Program-made: the position numbers and the translations under genes
Source: an uncultured Vibrio sp.
GTDB lineage: Bacteria; Pseudomonadota; Gammaproteobacteria; Enterobacterales; Vibrionaceae
Assembly: GCF_963675395.1 (NCBI RefSeq)
Contig: NZ_OY776222.1
Span: 992,001 to 1,056,000 of the forward strand
Direction of reading: 5' to 3'
Length of the DNA stretch: 64,000 nucleotides
Notes under the pieces: model-generated
Database searches by the model: none
Told to the model about the DNA's origin: nothing
Seen by the model: the letters and a program-made list of their open reading frames with translations, nothing else
Shown: in pieces, positions 9,097-17,474 of the stretch
How the letters are laid out: the number at the start of each line of letters is the position of its first letter
Position numbering within the stretch: position 1 is the stretch's first letter

Positions 9097-9618
9097 ATGA
9101 AATCATTAAAGTCCCTGTTGCTACTGTTTGTTGTTGCCTTATTTGGATGTACCTCGAAACCAGTAGGTATCGAGCCTGTACAGAACTTTGAACTAAAACC
9201 TTATTTGGGAAAATGGTATGAGATTGCCAGATTGGATCACTCGTTCGAACGTGGATTGTCCAACGTAACAGCAGAATATGAATTACGCGAAGATGGTGGC
9301 GTAACAGTAATAAATCGCGGTTATTCAAAACAGGATCAAAGCTGGAGGCAAGCGGAAGGTAAAGCGTATTTTGTTGATGGCTCGTCTACTGGCCATCTGA
9401 AAGTTTCTTTCTTTGGTCCGTTTTATTCGTCATACATCATCTTTGACCTTGGTGAGAAATATGACTACGCATTTATATCTGGCTACAATCGTGACTACCT
9501 TTGGTTGCTATCACGCAAGCCGGAAGTGGATTCAGCGATGCTAGAGAGGTTCAAACGAACTGCCCGAGAAAAAGGGTTTGATGTAGATGAGCTAATTCTT
9601 GTTAATCAGACTCAATAG
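9097..9618 (+). CDS. blc: Bacterial lipocalin Blc, outer-membrane lipoprotein
   Basis: This 173-residue lipocalin begins with a lipoprotein signal ending LFGCTS and continues with the lipocalin signature LKPYLGKWYEIARLDHSFERGL. Later come the family segments VINRGY, GHLKVSFFGPFYSSYIIFDL and the third conserved region DYLWLLSRKPEVD. Blc is an outer-membrane lipoprotein thought to bind fatty acids or lysophospholipids in stationary phase or envelope stress. I use the ATG at 9097, which gives a clean signal peptide with GTGGA upstream; a GTG 60 bases earlier would add a non-signal extension. Confidence 0.92.
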   Translation: MKSLKSLLLLFVVALFGCTSKPVGIEPVQNFELKPYLGKWYEIARLDHSFERGLSNVTAEYELREDGGVTVINRGYSKQDQSWRQAEGKAYFVDGSSTGHLKVSFFGPFYSSYIIFDLGEKYDYAFISGYNRDYLWLLSRKPEVDSAMLERFKRTAREKGFDVDELILVNQTQ

Positions 9619-9637
9619 CCCATAGACGAAATGGATA

Positions 9638-9657
9638 ATCCCCCTTAATTGGGGGAT
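9638..9657. terminator. Hairpin between convergent blc and the M14-family gene
   Basis: A 7-bp stem ATCCCCC/GGGGGAT with a 6-base loop sits between two convergent genes. There is no strong T tract, so terminator function is probable rather than certain. Confidence 0.5.
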
Positions 9658-9677
9658 ATGATTAGGCATTTTTAATA

Positions 9678-10673
9678 CTATTTAATCAGACGAACAAGTA
9701 ATGATCCCGCAGATCGGATAGATTCAACATTATGGCTGATCACGGTACCTGTAGAGGGCGCTGTGTAGCGTAGTATCTCGTCACCAAAGCCATCATATTG
9801 GATTGCCACCAGTTGGCCTTGATCCACAGTCTCCAAAATGTTGACTTGAGGTAGAACAAAACCACCCAATTCCGCTCGAACGTTTACGATTTCACGACCT
9901 TCAATACAAGACTTTACCGGTATCGAAGCCCCGGAGAGCAATGCGAACTGTTTAAGAATATTGAAGATACCTGTGACCGTGCGATCGATAAGCGCCTGAT
10001 CGGTATAACGTCCCGCTCCAACTTCTACGGTGATAGACGGTACACCGACGTTGTTCCATGCCGTTTCTAATACGCCACTTTCACCTGGATCGTCCAGAAT
10101 GACATCTGGATTGATATGACGCGCCATTTTTAAAGCATCTCCAATACGGAAATCTGCGAAGACATAAAGTGGGTAGGCTGCACCGCTGGTTTGGGTGTGT
10201 AAGTCTATCGCTAAGTCCGCATTTGGCTTTAATAAGTTATTCCATAGTGTGTGCAAGTAGCGGTTCGCTTCGTTACCAAACTCGTTGCCTGGGAAGAAAC
10301 GGTTTAGGTTCGTGCGTGCAGCATCCGGGTCAGGAGAACAAAAATCTCGGCTTTTATTCAACATGCCGCTTAAATTGATTCCCGGTATGATGGTTACTGC
10401 ACCAGCAAGTTCGGCACCGATCAGTTCCCTTGCCGTTTTCTGCGCCGCCAACACACCACTGTATTCATCGCCGTGAACGCCTGCGGTAATCATTACTTTT
10501 TTACCTCGACTCTGACCTTTAAATACCAATACAGGCAGGTGTTGCCATTGCGAAAGCGCGTTGGTTGCAATCCGAAACCAGAACTTATGCTCACCAAATG
10601 GGAGGTCTTCGACATCTAGAGCATGTATTACGTGATGTCCCTGAATCACGTCATCGGAAAATAGTGTTGCCAT
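9678..10673 (-). CDS. Succinylglutamate desuccinylase/aspartoacylase family protein (M14-like zinc hydrolase)
   Basis: This 331-residue protein carries the zinc-binding motif GVHGDEYSG (His and Glu ligands) and a later DLHTQTSG that supplies the third ligand, as in AstE and aspartoacylase. The catalytic-Glu segment reads ITVEVGAG. The C-terminal 100 residues form the usual beta domain. It is not a close AstE: no other arginine-catabolic gene is near. It is the last gene of a minus-strand set behind the Nudix protein and threonine aldolase, so it may hydrolyse an acylated amino acid or similar amide. The substrate is unknown. Confidence 0.82.
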   Translation of the reverse strand: MATLFSDDVIQGHHVIHALDVEDLPFGEHKFWFRIATNALSQWQHLPVLVFKGQSRGKKVMITAGVHGDEYSGVLAAQKTARELIGAELAGAVTIIPGINLSGMLNKSRDFCSPDPDAARTNLNRFFPGNEFGNEANRYLHTLWNNLLKPNADLAIDLHTQTSGAAYPLYVFADFRIGDALKMARHINPDVILDDPGESGVLETAWNNVGVPSITVEVGAGRYTDQALIDRTVTGIFNILKQFALLSGASIPVKSCIEGREIVNVRAELGGFVLPQVNILETVDQGQLVAIQYDGFGDEILRYTAPSTGTVISHNVESIRSAGSLLVRLIK

Positions 10674-10733
10674 TAAAGCGTTTTACTCCAAATACATCTG
10701 TATTGATTTTTACTCACTATGCTTAAGACCAAG

Positions 10734-11738
10734 TTAAAGAAGTGACTTCAGGGTAGATAAAAATCTATCGATATCTTGCTCTGAAATGTCTTTGTGGGTC
10801 ACAAAGCGGATCGGATTTCCCGGCGTAATAATGATGTCTTGCTGTTTTAGTTTCTCCGCAATATTTGCGATATCCACCTGTGGCGCTAACTTAGCGAACA
10901 CAATGTTGGTCTGGACTAAATCCGGATTGACTGAGAATCCCGGGAGCTCTGTCAATCCTTGAGCTAATGTCTTTGCATTAATATGATCTTGCTTTAATTG
11001 GAGAACTTGCTCGGTAATCGCGAGTTTACCCGCAGCGGCTAATATACCTGCTTGGCGCATACCGCCACCAACCATCTTTCTTAAACGTCGCGCTTTCGCA
11101 ATATAGTCTTTGTTACCGAGAAGGAGAGAACCAACAGGTGCGCTGAGACCTTTTGAAAGACAAATGGTCATTGAATCAAAATGCTGCGCTATTTGTTTAA
11201 CTGGTACATCGAGCGCCACTGCCGCGTTAAACACGCGCGCACCGTCAAGATGTAACTTGAGGTTGTGTTTATTCACAAATTCGCGAGCTTCGGCAAGGTA
11301 GGTCAGTGGGAGAACTTTACCATTAATGGTGTTCTCAAGGCTCAAAAGGCGCGTACGAGCGAAGTGCATATCGTCTGGCTTGATTGCCGCTGCGAGCTTA
11401 TCAAAGGATAAAGTACCATCGGGATTATTCTCGACAGGTTGAGGTTGAATTGAACCTAGTACCGCTGCGCCACCAGCTTCGTATTTGTAGTTATGCGCTT
11501 GTTGGCCACAAAGGTATTCATCTCCGCGATCACAGTGCGCCATTAAGCCTAGTAAGTTAGCTTGAGTGCCGGATGTGGTAAAAAGCGCGGCTTCAAAGCC
11601 TGCTAATTCTGCAGCGTATTGCTCCAACTCATTAACGGTTGGATCATCACCGTACACATCGTCTCCAACTGGTGCCGCAAACATGGCTTCACGCATGGCT
11701 TGAGTTGGTTGAGTGACGGTGTCTGAACGAAAGTCCAT
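10734..11738 (-). CDS. ltaE: Low-specificity L-threonine aldolase
   Basis: This 334-residue fold-type I PLP enzyme cleaves L-threonine and L-allo-threonine to glycine and acetaldehyde. It shows the family start MDFRSDTVTQPT, the GDDVYGDDPTVNELE segment, the cofactor-stacking SGTQANLL, the LHLDGARVFNAAV Asp/Arg motif and the Schiff-base lysine, Lys196, in CLSKGLSAPVGS. Length and N-terminus match E. coli LtaE. It lies 15 bases after the Nudix gene, and a good AGGAGA precedes the ATG, so the two are probably cotranscribed. Confidence 0.95.
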   Translation of the reverse strand: MDFRSDTVTQPTQAMREAMFAAPVGDDVYGDDPTVNELEQYAAELAGFEAALFTTSGTQANLLGLMAHCDRGDEYLCGQQAHNYKYEAGGAAVLGSIQPQPVENNPDGTLSFDKLAAAIKPDDMHFARTRLLSLENTINGKVLPLTYLAEAREFVNKHNLKLHLDGARVFNAAVALDVPVKQIAQHFDSMTICLSKGLSAPVGSLLLGNKDYIAKARRLRKMVGGGMRQAGILAAAGKLAITEQVLQLKQDHINAKTLAQGLTELPGFSVNPDLVQTNIVFAKLAPQVDIANIAEKLKQQDIIITPGNPIRFVTHKDISEQDIDRFLSTLKSLL

Positions 11739-11753
11739 GAATATCTCCTTGGT

Positions 11754-12269
11754 TTAAATATACCCGCAAAGACGAGCTTTGCTTAAGCAAGCGATAGTTT
11801 TGGCATCGGTAATTGTGCCATCGATAATTTTTTCTTCTAGTTGTTTGAGTGACAATGTCACTACTTCAATCACTTCATCTTCATCGCATTGATAACGGTT
11901 GGTTTCACTTAAGTGCTCTGCGACAAACAGATATTGGATCTCGTCACAGAAGCCCGCTAATGGCGTAACCTGACCGAGAGAGGTAAATCTTTCCGCGCTA
12001 AACCCTGTCTCTTCTTCCAATTCTCTCTTCGCACATGATAATGGATCTTCAGCACCTTCACGCGTTCCAGCTGGAAGTTCAAGTAACCATTTATTAAGAG
12101 AAGGACGAAACTGATTAACAAGGACAATGTCGTTGTTCTCAGTAATAGGCAAGATAACTGCCGCGCCGGGGTGATTAATGGTGGTGTGAGTAATTACCTG
12201 ACCCGTTGGTAGCGTAACATCTTCTTCTACCAGCGAGATTTGCTTCCATTTATGAATCGTTTTAGTCAT
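11754..12269 (-). CDS. Nudix hydrolase, ADP-sugar pyrophosphatase type (NudF-like)
   Basis: This 171-residue protein has a complete Nudix box, GTREGAEDPLSCAKRELEEETGF (split here as G-x5-E-x7-REL-x-EE-x-GF), and a preceding LPAGT typical of ADP-ribose/ADP-sugar pyrophosphatases. It should hydrolyse a nucleoside diphosphate sugar in the cytoplasm. I take the ATG at 12269; a TTG at 12284 is an alternative, and neither has a strong ribosome site. It is the first gene of a three-gene minus-strand group with ltaE and the M14-like gene, a grouping whose logic is not obvious. Confidence 0.86.
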   Translation of the reverse strand: MTKTIHKWKQISLVEEDVTLPTGQVITHTTINHPGAAVILPITENNDIVLVNQFRPSLNKWLLELPAGTREGAEDPLSCAKRELEEETGFSAERFTSLGQVTPLAGFCDEIQYLFVAEHLSETNRYQCDEDEVIEVVTLSLKQLEEKIIDGTITDAKTIACLSKARLCGYI

Positions 12270-12627
12270 GAAGTGATAGTCCAAACTATTAAGGCTGCAT
12301 CAACATTAACGGCAATCGTCTACAAACAAAAGAGAAAGTATGTTTACACCCCATTAACTTGAAAAGAGTATGCAATTTTTCTGCTTTGTTTCTTTGGGCT
12401 TGTGTCAGTGAGAACAATATGCGATGTGTATCTGAAATTCATTCTGATACGACAATAGTGTACATATTTTAAGTGAATTGCATCTCATAAATGGAAACTT
12501 TGATTGCTTGGCGGTGTGGTGAGTAAGCATCTGCTATAAGAGGGGGAGAATAAATTACACTTGTAACAAAGTGATAACAAATGTATAAAAATAAATATAC
12601 CGCATCAGTTCAGCAGCCGGAGCACTC
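12270..12627. other. Intergenic region between the Nudix gene and ravA
   Basis: This AT-rich, 358-base divergent spacer must hold the promoters of both flanking operons. I see an imperfect GTATC...GATAC inverted repeat near 12438 but no RNA gene, known operator or small coding frame that I can support. Confidence 0.5.
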
Positions 12628-14289
12628 ATGATACAACCCTCTTTTGCATCTAATGCCGATAAAGCACTCCTTTCCGAGCGTATCAATAAGTTGGCGAAAG
12701 CGTTGACTGATGGTGTTTACGAACGTGAACATACCATAAAACTTTGCCTTCTAGCTGCTCTCGCTGGTGAAAGCGTTTTTCTTCTCGGCCCTCCGGGTAT
12801 TGCGAAAAGTTTAATTGCTAAGCGCTTGATTCAGGCGTTTGATAACAGCAGCTATTTTGAATACCTGATGACGCGATTCTCGACACCGGAAGAGGTGTTC
12901 GGCCCACTGAGTATCCAAGAGTTGAAAGACAATGGCCGTTATGTCCGCTTGACCAAAGGCTACCTGCCGACTGCACAAGTTGTTTTCTTAGATGAAATTT
13001 GGAAAGCTGGTCCAGCAATTCTGAATACATTGCTTACCGTCGTGAATGAGAAAACGTTTAAGAACGGCAGCGATATAGAGCGAGTACCAATGCGTCTATT
13101 AGTATCGGCATCGAACGAACTACCAGACGAAGACAGTGGCTTAGATGCATTGTATGACCGTATGTTGGTACGTGTATTTGTTAACCGTATTCAGAACAAA
13201 CAGAATTTTAAGTCAATGCTGACCGTAGGGACGTCTCAGGAAGCGAAAATACCGGACGGTTTGGCAATTACCGATGAAGAATACCATCAGTGGCAACAAC
13301 AATTTGATAAGTTGTCGCTGACTGACAATGCCTTCGAAAAGCTGTTCCAGCTCAAAACCATGCTAGAAAGCAAGGTTGAAGCCGAGTTTGGCGATATCGC
13401 AAATACAGACATGTATGTTTCTGACCGACGCTGGAAAAAGGCAGTGAAGCTACTCAAAGCCAGTGCGTTCTTTAATGGCCGGGACGAGATAAACCCGCTC
13501 GATCTTTTGCTTCTGCAAGATTGCCTGTGGAATAGCCCTGAATCTCGTGATGTGGTTCGTAATGTCGTGCAGGAGTTTGCGCTCAAGCACGCTTTTGATC
13601 AGCAAGACGCAGAACAAGAAATCGAATACTGCCGTGAGTCACTCATCGATGTTCAACATGAGCTCGAAGATTCTTACCGGATGACTCTGACATCAGAAGC
13701 TGCAACGGGTATTTTGCGTAAAGAAACTATGCGCTTTGATACGTCTAAAGCGAAAAGCTACAAAGTCGGTGCGGCTGTGAACTTAGTAAAGCTGGTGATT
13801 TTACAGAGCAACATGTCAGTGTCTGAATCTGAGAAAGGCGATAGCCGTTGGGTGTATGTTCCGAAAGATGAATTAGACAGAGTCATCAAAGAGGGTCACG
13901 GTGACGTGTACGGCTATGTGAACCAAAACACCAATATGTGCCGCTTGCGCTTTGATGTCGATGCAGAAAGTAACTTGGTGATTCGTGATATTGCTAACCG
14001 AGGCATTCTAGTCGGCTTAGTAACCCAAGAAGGCTTAGATATGGAGCGATACCAAAACTGGCTTACTCAAAGCGAAAAAGCGATAAGCCAGCTAAGTGAC
14101 GCAGAACACCACATGCGTAAAGTGAAAGCTAACTTTCATGATGCACTACCACACAGCTTTGTGGATCCGGAATTGCCGCGTTTAATGGAATCGAGTTTAC
14201 AGCAGGTAAGCCAAAGACTTGAATCTATCCAAGCTGAAAGCGAGAAAATTGTTCAACGCTTTAAGAACTTACAACAGTTTTTCTCGTAA
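12628..14289 (+). CDS. ravA: MoxR-family AAA+ ATPase RavA
   Basis: This 553-residue protein has a MoxR AAA+ core: Walker A LLGPPGIAKS (about residue 55), Walker B VVFLDEIWKAG and sensor 1 LVSASNELP. A long alpha/beta C-terminal part specific to RavA follows. In E. coli RavA forms hexamers with its partner ViaA, binds the inducible lysine decarboxylase, and is linked to respiratory Fe-S complexes and aminoglycoside sensitivity. The partner gene follows after 9 bases, the standard arrangement. A GGAG ribosome site lies 6 bases before the ATG. Confidence 0.94.
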   Translation: MIQPSFASNADKALLSERINKLAKALTDGVYEREHTIKLCLLAALAGESVFLLGPPGIAKSLIAKRLIQAFDNSSYFEYLMTRFSTPEEVFGPLSIQELKDNGRYVRLTKGYLPTAQVVFLDEIWKAGPAILNTLLTVVNEKTFKNGSDIERVPMRLLVSASNELPDEDSGLDALYDRMLVRVFVNRIQNKQNFKSMLTVGTSQEAKIPDGLAITDEEYHQWQQQFDKLSLTDNAFEKLFQLKTMLESKVEAEFGDIANTDMYVSDRRWKKAVKLLKASAFFNGRDEINPLDLLLLQDCLWNSPESRDVVRNVVQEFALKHAFDQQDAEQEIEYCRESLIDVQHELEDSYRMTLTSEAATGILRKETMRFDTSKAKSYKVGAAVNLVKLVILQSNMSVSESEKGDSRWVYVPKDELDRVIKEGHGDVYGYVNQNTNMCRLRFDVDAESNLVIRDIANRGILVGLVTQEGLDMERYQNWLTQSEKAISQLSDAEHHMRKVKANFHDALPHSFVDPELPRLMESSLQQVSQRLESIQAESEKIVQRFKNLQQFFS

Positions 14290-14298
14290 GGAGGCTTC

Positions 14299-15753
14299 AT
14301 GTTAGGTGCAGACGGACTCAACTTAGCATTGATGATAGCAGACTCGGGTATCATCGATAGTGCAGTAAATGACCTAATGGCACGTTCTCAAGTCATGATG
14401 ATGGCAGAAAACCGCGGCGTAAAATCTTCAGTAAAAAGCCATCTATTGAAGTGGCGTGGCAACGTTAAGAAGCGCATTACTAAGGTGTGTGAAACGGAAC
14501 GATTTCAGCAAGAACTTGCCTTGTACCAAGAAGTCATTCACTGGAGCGAAGATGAATTTTTTGACCGCATTGAAGGCGTAATCAAAAAGCTAGAGTGGCA
14601 CTCTGCATTTTATATGCAAGCCCGCCGCATGATGGAGAAGAATAAAGGGGTCAACAACCCGATGTTCCCTCACTACTTTTGCGACCAGTGGTACCAGAGC
14701 TTGGCGGATGCAATTAAGCAGGCTCAGTTGAGCGAGCTGGAAGCCAACAAAGAAAAAGTGCTCAACGACCTTTATCAGCGTATGGAAACCATGCGTAATA
14801 TGGACAAAGTGACCGAGTCTGGTGATACGGAAAGTGTCGGCCGTTTATGGGATATGGCGTCTGCCAAGCTAAGTAAGACAGACCTTTCGGTGATGAAGCG
14901 TCATGCCGAATTCTTGAAAAAGCATAAAGGCTTGCAGGAAATCGCTGAGCAACTTGGTCGAATGGCGGGTCAGGTGAATGACCCTGATCTCAACCGAGCA
15001 CCCGCTGAAGAGTTGCAAATGGTTGAGGAAAAGAGTGACGAAGCGACCGACGACATTGTGGGTATTCACGAAAGTGACGACTTAAATAAACTCCTCCCGA
15101 ATGAAACCATGTTTTTGGCGTATCCGGAACTTGAAGTCGTGTTCTATAAGCACTTGGTCGACAAGCGTTTAATGAACTATCGTACTCAGGGCAAATCTCG
15201 TACGCTACGCAAGGTGAAAGCCCATCGCCCTGATAACAAAGCAGTAGATATCGAAAAAGGTCCATTTATTGTTTGTGTCGACGCTTCCGGTTCGATGAGT
15301 GGATTTCCGGAACAATGCGCTAAAGCGATGGCGTACGCGCTAATGCAAATTGCATTGGCGGAACAGCGTGATTGTTACGTGATTATATTTTCCACCGAGC
15401 ACATTACCTACGAGCTGACTAAACAAGATGGCTTACGCGAAGCGGCTGATTTCCTGACCTATAGCTTTCATGGCGGTACAGATTTGGAACCGACGTTGAT
15501 CAAATCGATCGATCTGATGAGTGGCGACAAGTACAAAAACGCCGATATGGTGGTGATTTCTGATTTTATTGCACCAAAGCAGCAAGATGAGCTGCTTGAA
15601 AAAGTGAATGCGCTTAAAGCGAAGAAAAACCGTTTTCATGCGATCAGTTTGTCCAAATATGGTAACCCGGCGTTAATGTCGATGTTTGACCATGTGTGGT
15701 CTTATCATCCTAATGTTGTTGGTCGCCTGCTTAAAAGAGTCAGTAACAGTTAG
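14299..15753 (+). CDS. viaA: VWA-domain protein ViaA, partner of RavA
   Basis: This 484-residue protein has a helical N-terminal half and a C-terminal von Willebrand A domain with the MIDAS motif CVDASGSMSG (about residue 332) and downstream metal-site residues in GGTDLEP and VISDF. ViaA stimulates the RavA ATPase and targets respiratory complexes. It starts after a near-perfect AAGGAGG ribosome site, directly behind ravA, so the pair is translated from one transcript. Confidence 0.94.
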   Translation: MLGADGLNLALMIADSGIIDSAVNDLMARSQVMMMAENRGVKSSVKSHLLKWRGNVKKRITKVCETERFQQELALYQEVIHWSEDEFFDRIEGVIKKLEWHSAFYMQARRMMEKNKGVNNPMFPHYFCDQWYQSLADAIKQAQLSELEANKEKVLNDLYQRMETMRNMDKVTESGDTESVGRLWDMASAKLSKTDLSVMKRHAEFLKKHKGLQEIAEQLGRMAGQVNDPDLNRAPAEELQMVEEKSDEATDDIVGIHESDDLNKLLPNETMFLAYPELEVVFYKHLVDKRLMNYRTQGKSRTLRKVKAHRPDNKAVDIEKGPFIVCVDASGSMSGFPEQCAKAMAYALMQIALAEQRDCYVIIFSTEHITYELTKQDGLREAADFLTYSFHGGTDLEPTLIKSIDLMSGDKYKNADMVVISDFIAPKQQDELLEKVNALKAKKNRFHAISLSKYGNPALMSMFDHVWSYHPNVVGRLLKRVSNS

Positions 15754-15820
15754 TTTTGACCGAATCTTCATCTAAGTGACTTAAAAAAAAGCAAACAAAC
15801 AGCAAAAGATGGATTTATGT

Positions 15821-15848
15821 TTGACTATCTTTTCCGAATCCGTAAAGT
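15821..15848 (+). promoter_or_regulatory. Promoter of the first tRNA-Cys gene
   Basis: TTGACT and TAAAGT are separated by 16 bases, with a GC-rich discriminator (AGCCCTC). The two tRNA-Leu/Cys units further on have the same spacing and the same -10 hexamer, which supports a stringently controlled stable-RNA promoter. Confidence 0.72.
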
Positions 15849-15898
15849 AGCCCTCAACGCAACGGGGGAGACCTCTTAAGCGATAATAAAAATAATAA

Positions 15899-15972
15899 GG
15901 CGCCTTGGCAGAGTGGCTATGCAGCGGATTGCAAATCCGTGGACCTCGGTTCGACTCCGGGAGGCGCCTCCA
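15899..15972 (+). tRNA. tRNA-Cys (anticodon GCA), copy 1
   Basis: This 74-base gene folds as a cloverleaf: acceptor GGCGCCT with AGGCGCC, anticodon arm CGGAT-TGCAAAT-CCG with GCA, a T arm with GGTTCGACTCC, and encoded CCA. All three tRNA-Cys copies in the window are identical. Confidence 0.97.
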
Positions 15973-16052
15973 TAACAAATTATTCAGATATGGCTCTATA
16001 CTTTTCGAAATTAGTATTAGTGATATCTCGATGTTCAAAGCATCAACATTAA

Positions 16053-16074
16053 GCCAGCGAAAGCTGGTTTTTTT
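16053..16074 (+). terminator. Terminator after tRNA-Cys copy 1
   Basis: The stem CCAGC/GCTGG with a GAAA tetraloop is followed by a T tract, about 80 bases after the tRNA. Confidence 0.85.
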
Positions 16075-16175
16075 GTATCTGCCGTTTAGGTGGTGCGATT
16101 AGTGTGACTCTACTTTCAGCACCTCAAGCTTAATCCGCCTACAATACGCTCTTCTAAAGGACTTAATGAAGCAGC

Positions 16176-17078
16176 ATGAGAAACACCGACGATTACATCA
16201 TCTTTTATCATTTGGTTGAACAAGGCTCGTTCAGTGGTGCGGCCAAGCAAATGGAACTGACCAAGTCTGTGGTCAGTAAACGTATTGCTAAACTCGAGCT
16301 GGAGCTCGGTGTTCAACTGCTTTATCGTACAACACGAACCATAACTCTGAGTGAAGCTGGGCAATATTTTTTTGAACACGCAAAAGCGGTTTATCAAGCC
16401 GTCGCTGCAGCAGAAGAGTCAATTGTCGGCTTAGGTAGGAATCTATCCGGTAACATCAAAATTACCGTTCCTACCATTTCAGGTGAGTTGATTCTGCCTC
16501 GAGTTATCTCAGAATTTAATAACAAATACCCCGAGATCAAGATTGATATGGAATTGGACAATCGTTTCGTCGATATTGTCAATGAGCGATTTGATCTCGC
16601 AATTCGAACGGGCGTGTTGCCAGACTCCAGCCTGATCGCCAGAAAACTTGTCGATGCGAATTGGATAGTGTGTGCTTCACCTCAATATCTGGCCAGGCAC
16701 GGTATTCCGAAGCAGCCAACGGAGTTAGACAAACATAACTGTCTTGCCTACTCCTACCAAGAGACCGGAGCACGGGAATGGGCTTTTAAAGATGGTGAAG
16801 GGGTCTATCAAGTGACGGTAGATGGCAACCTTTGTATCAATAACTCGTCCGTGCTGAGAAATGTGGCGCTTTTAGGGCAGGGTATCATCTATGTTCCCCG
16901 CGTTTTGGTTTATGAAGACTTAGAACAAGGCCGATTGATCCAACTGTTCAGAGAAGAGACTGCGAAGTGTCTTGGCATTTATGCGGTGTACCCTTATACC
17001 CGGCAGCAGCCAGAGAAGGTTAAGCTCTTTATTGATCACTTATACGCTTGTTTTCAGAGCCAGGTTCACCGTTTTTAG
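16176..17078 (+). CDS. LysR-family transcriptional regulator
   Basis: This 300-residue protein has an N-terminal winged helix (FYHLVEQGSFSGAAKQMELTKSVVSKRIAKLE), the linker helix LLYRTTRTITLSEAG, and a substrate-binding effector domain of the common GNIKITVP...LPRVISEF type. This subgroup (CrgA/YafC-like) often controls a divergent gene. Here the upstream neighbour is a tRNA terminator and the downstream gene (dld) is 396 bases away on the same strand, so the target is not evident. Confidence 0.9.
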   Translation: MRNTDDYIIFYHLVEQGSFSGAAKQMELTKSVVSKRIAKLELELGVQLLYRTTRTITLSEAGQYFFEHAKAVYQAVAAAEESIVGLGRNLSGNIKITVPTISGELILPRVISEFNNKYPEIKIDMELDNRFVDIVNERFDLAIRTGVLPDSSLIARKLVDANWIVCASPQYLARHGIPKQPTELDKHNCLAYSYQETGAREWAFKDGEGVYQVTVDGNLCINNSSVLRNVALLGQGIIYVPRVLVYEDLEQGRLIQLFREETAKCLGIYAVYPYTRQQPEKVKLFIDHLYACFQSQVHRF

Positions 17079-17474
17079 ACCCACACTTTTAACATAAATA
17101 CATTATCTACGGTTAGCTAAATAGTGTGTCTATGTGCGCTTTAATCATTCCAAAACGACTTCTTATTTCGATACTTAAACGAGCTACGCAATCTTTCAAC
17201 TAATCTAATAACAAGATATCGCGCACATATGTTAATGATTGGTTTTGTTATTGTTTCTTTATGGAAACAATCTGTTTCTCTCGTTAAAATTGATGGTTTC
17301 TGTTATTAAGTGTATGAAAAATAATAATTTAATAGCGTTCGCTTGTCAGCGAGAGTAGGTTGTACGAATTACATCAATAGACTCAGGAAAAAGGACTGCT
17401 TATAGTTAGCCAAGCTCAATCTTCCTCGCCTCCAAGGGTTACAAGAGTTAAGTAAAATAATTAGAGATACGGAT
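17079..17474. other. Intergenic leader region upstream of dld
   Basis: This 396-base, AT-rich stretch contains a small hairpin TCGCT-TGTC-AGCGA at 17339-17352 and no gene. It presumably carries the dld promoter and a long leader. No operator was recognised with confidence. Confidence 0.5.

Noticed and set aside
15781..16038. 85-codon minus-strand frame over tRNA-Cys copy 1 (reads SNRGPRICNPLHS)
   Set aside because: This is the well-known spurious translation of the complement of a tRNA gene.
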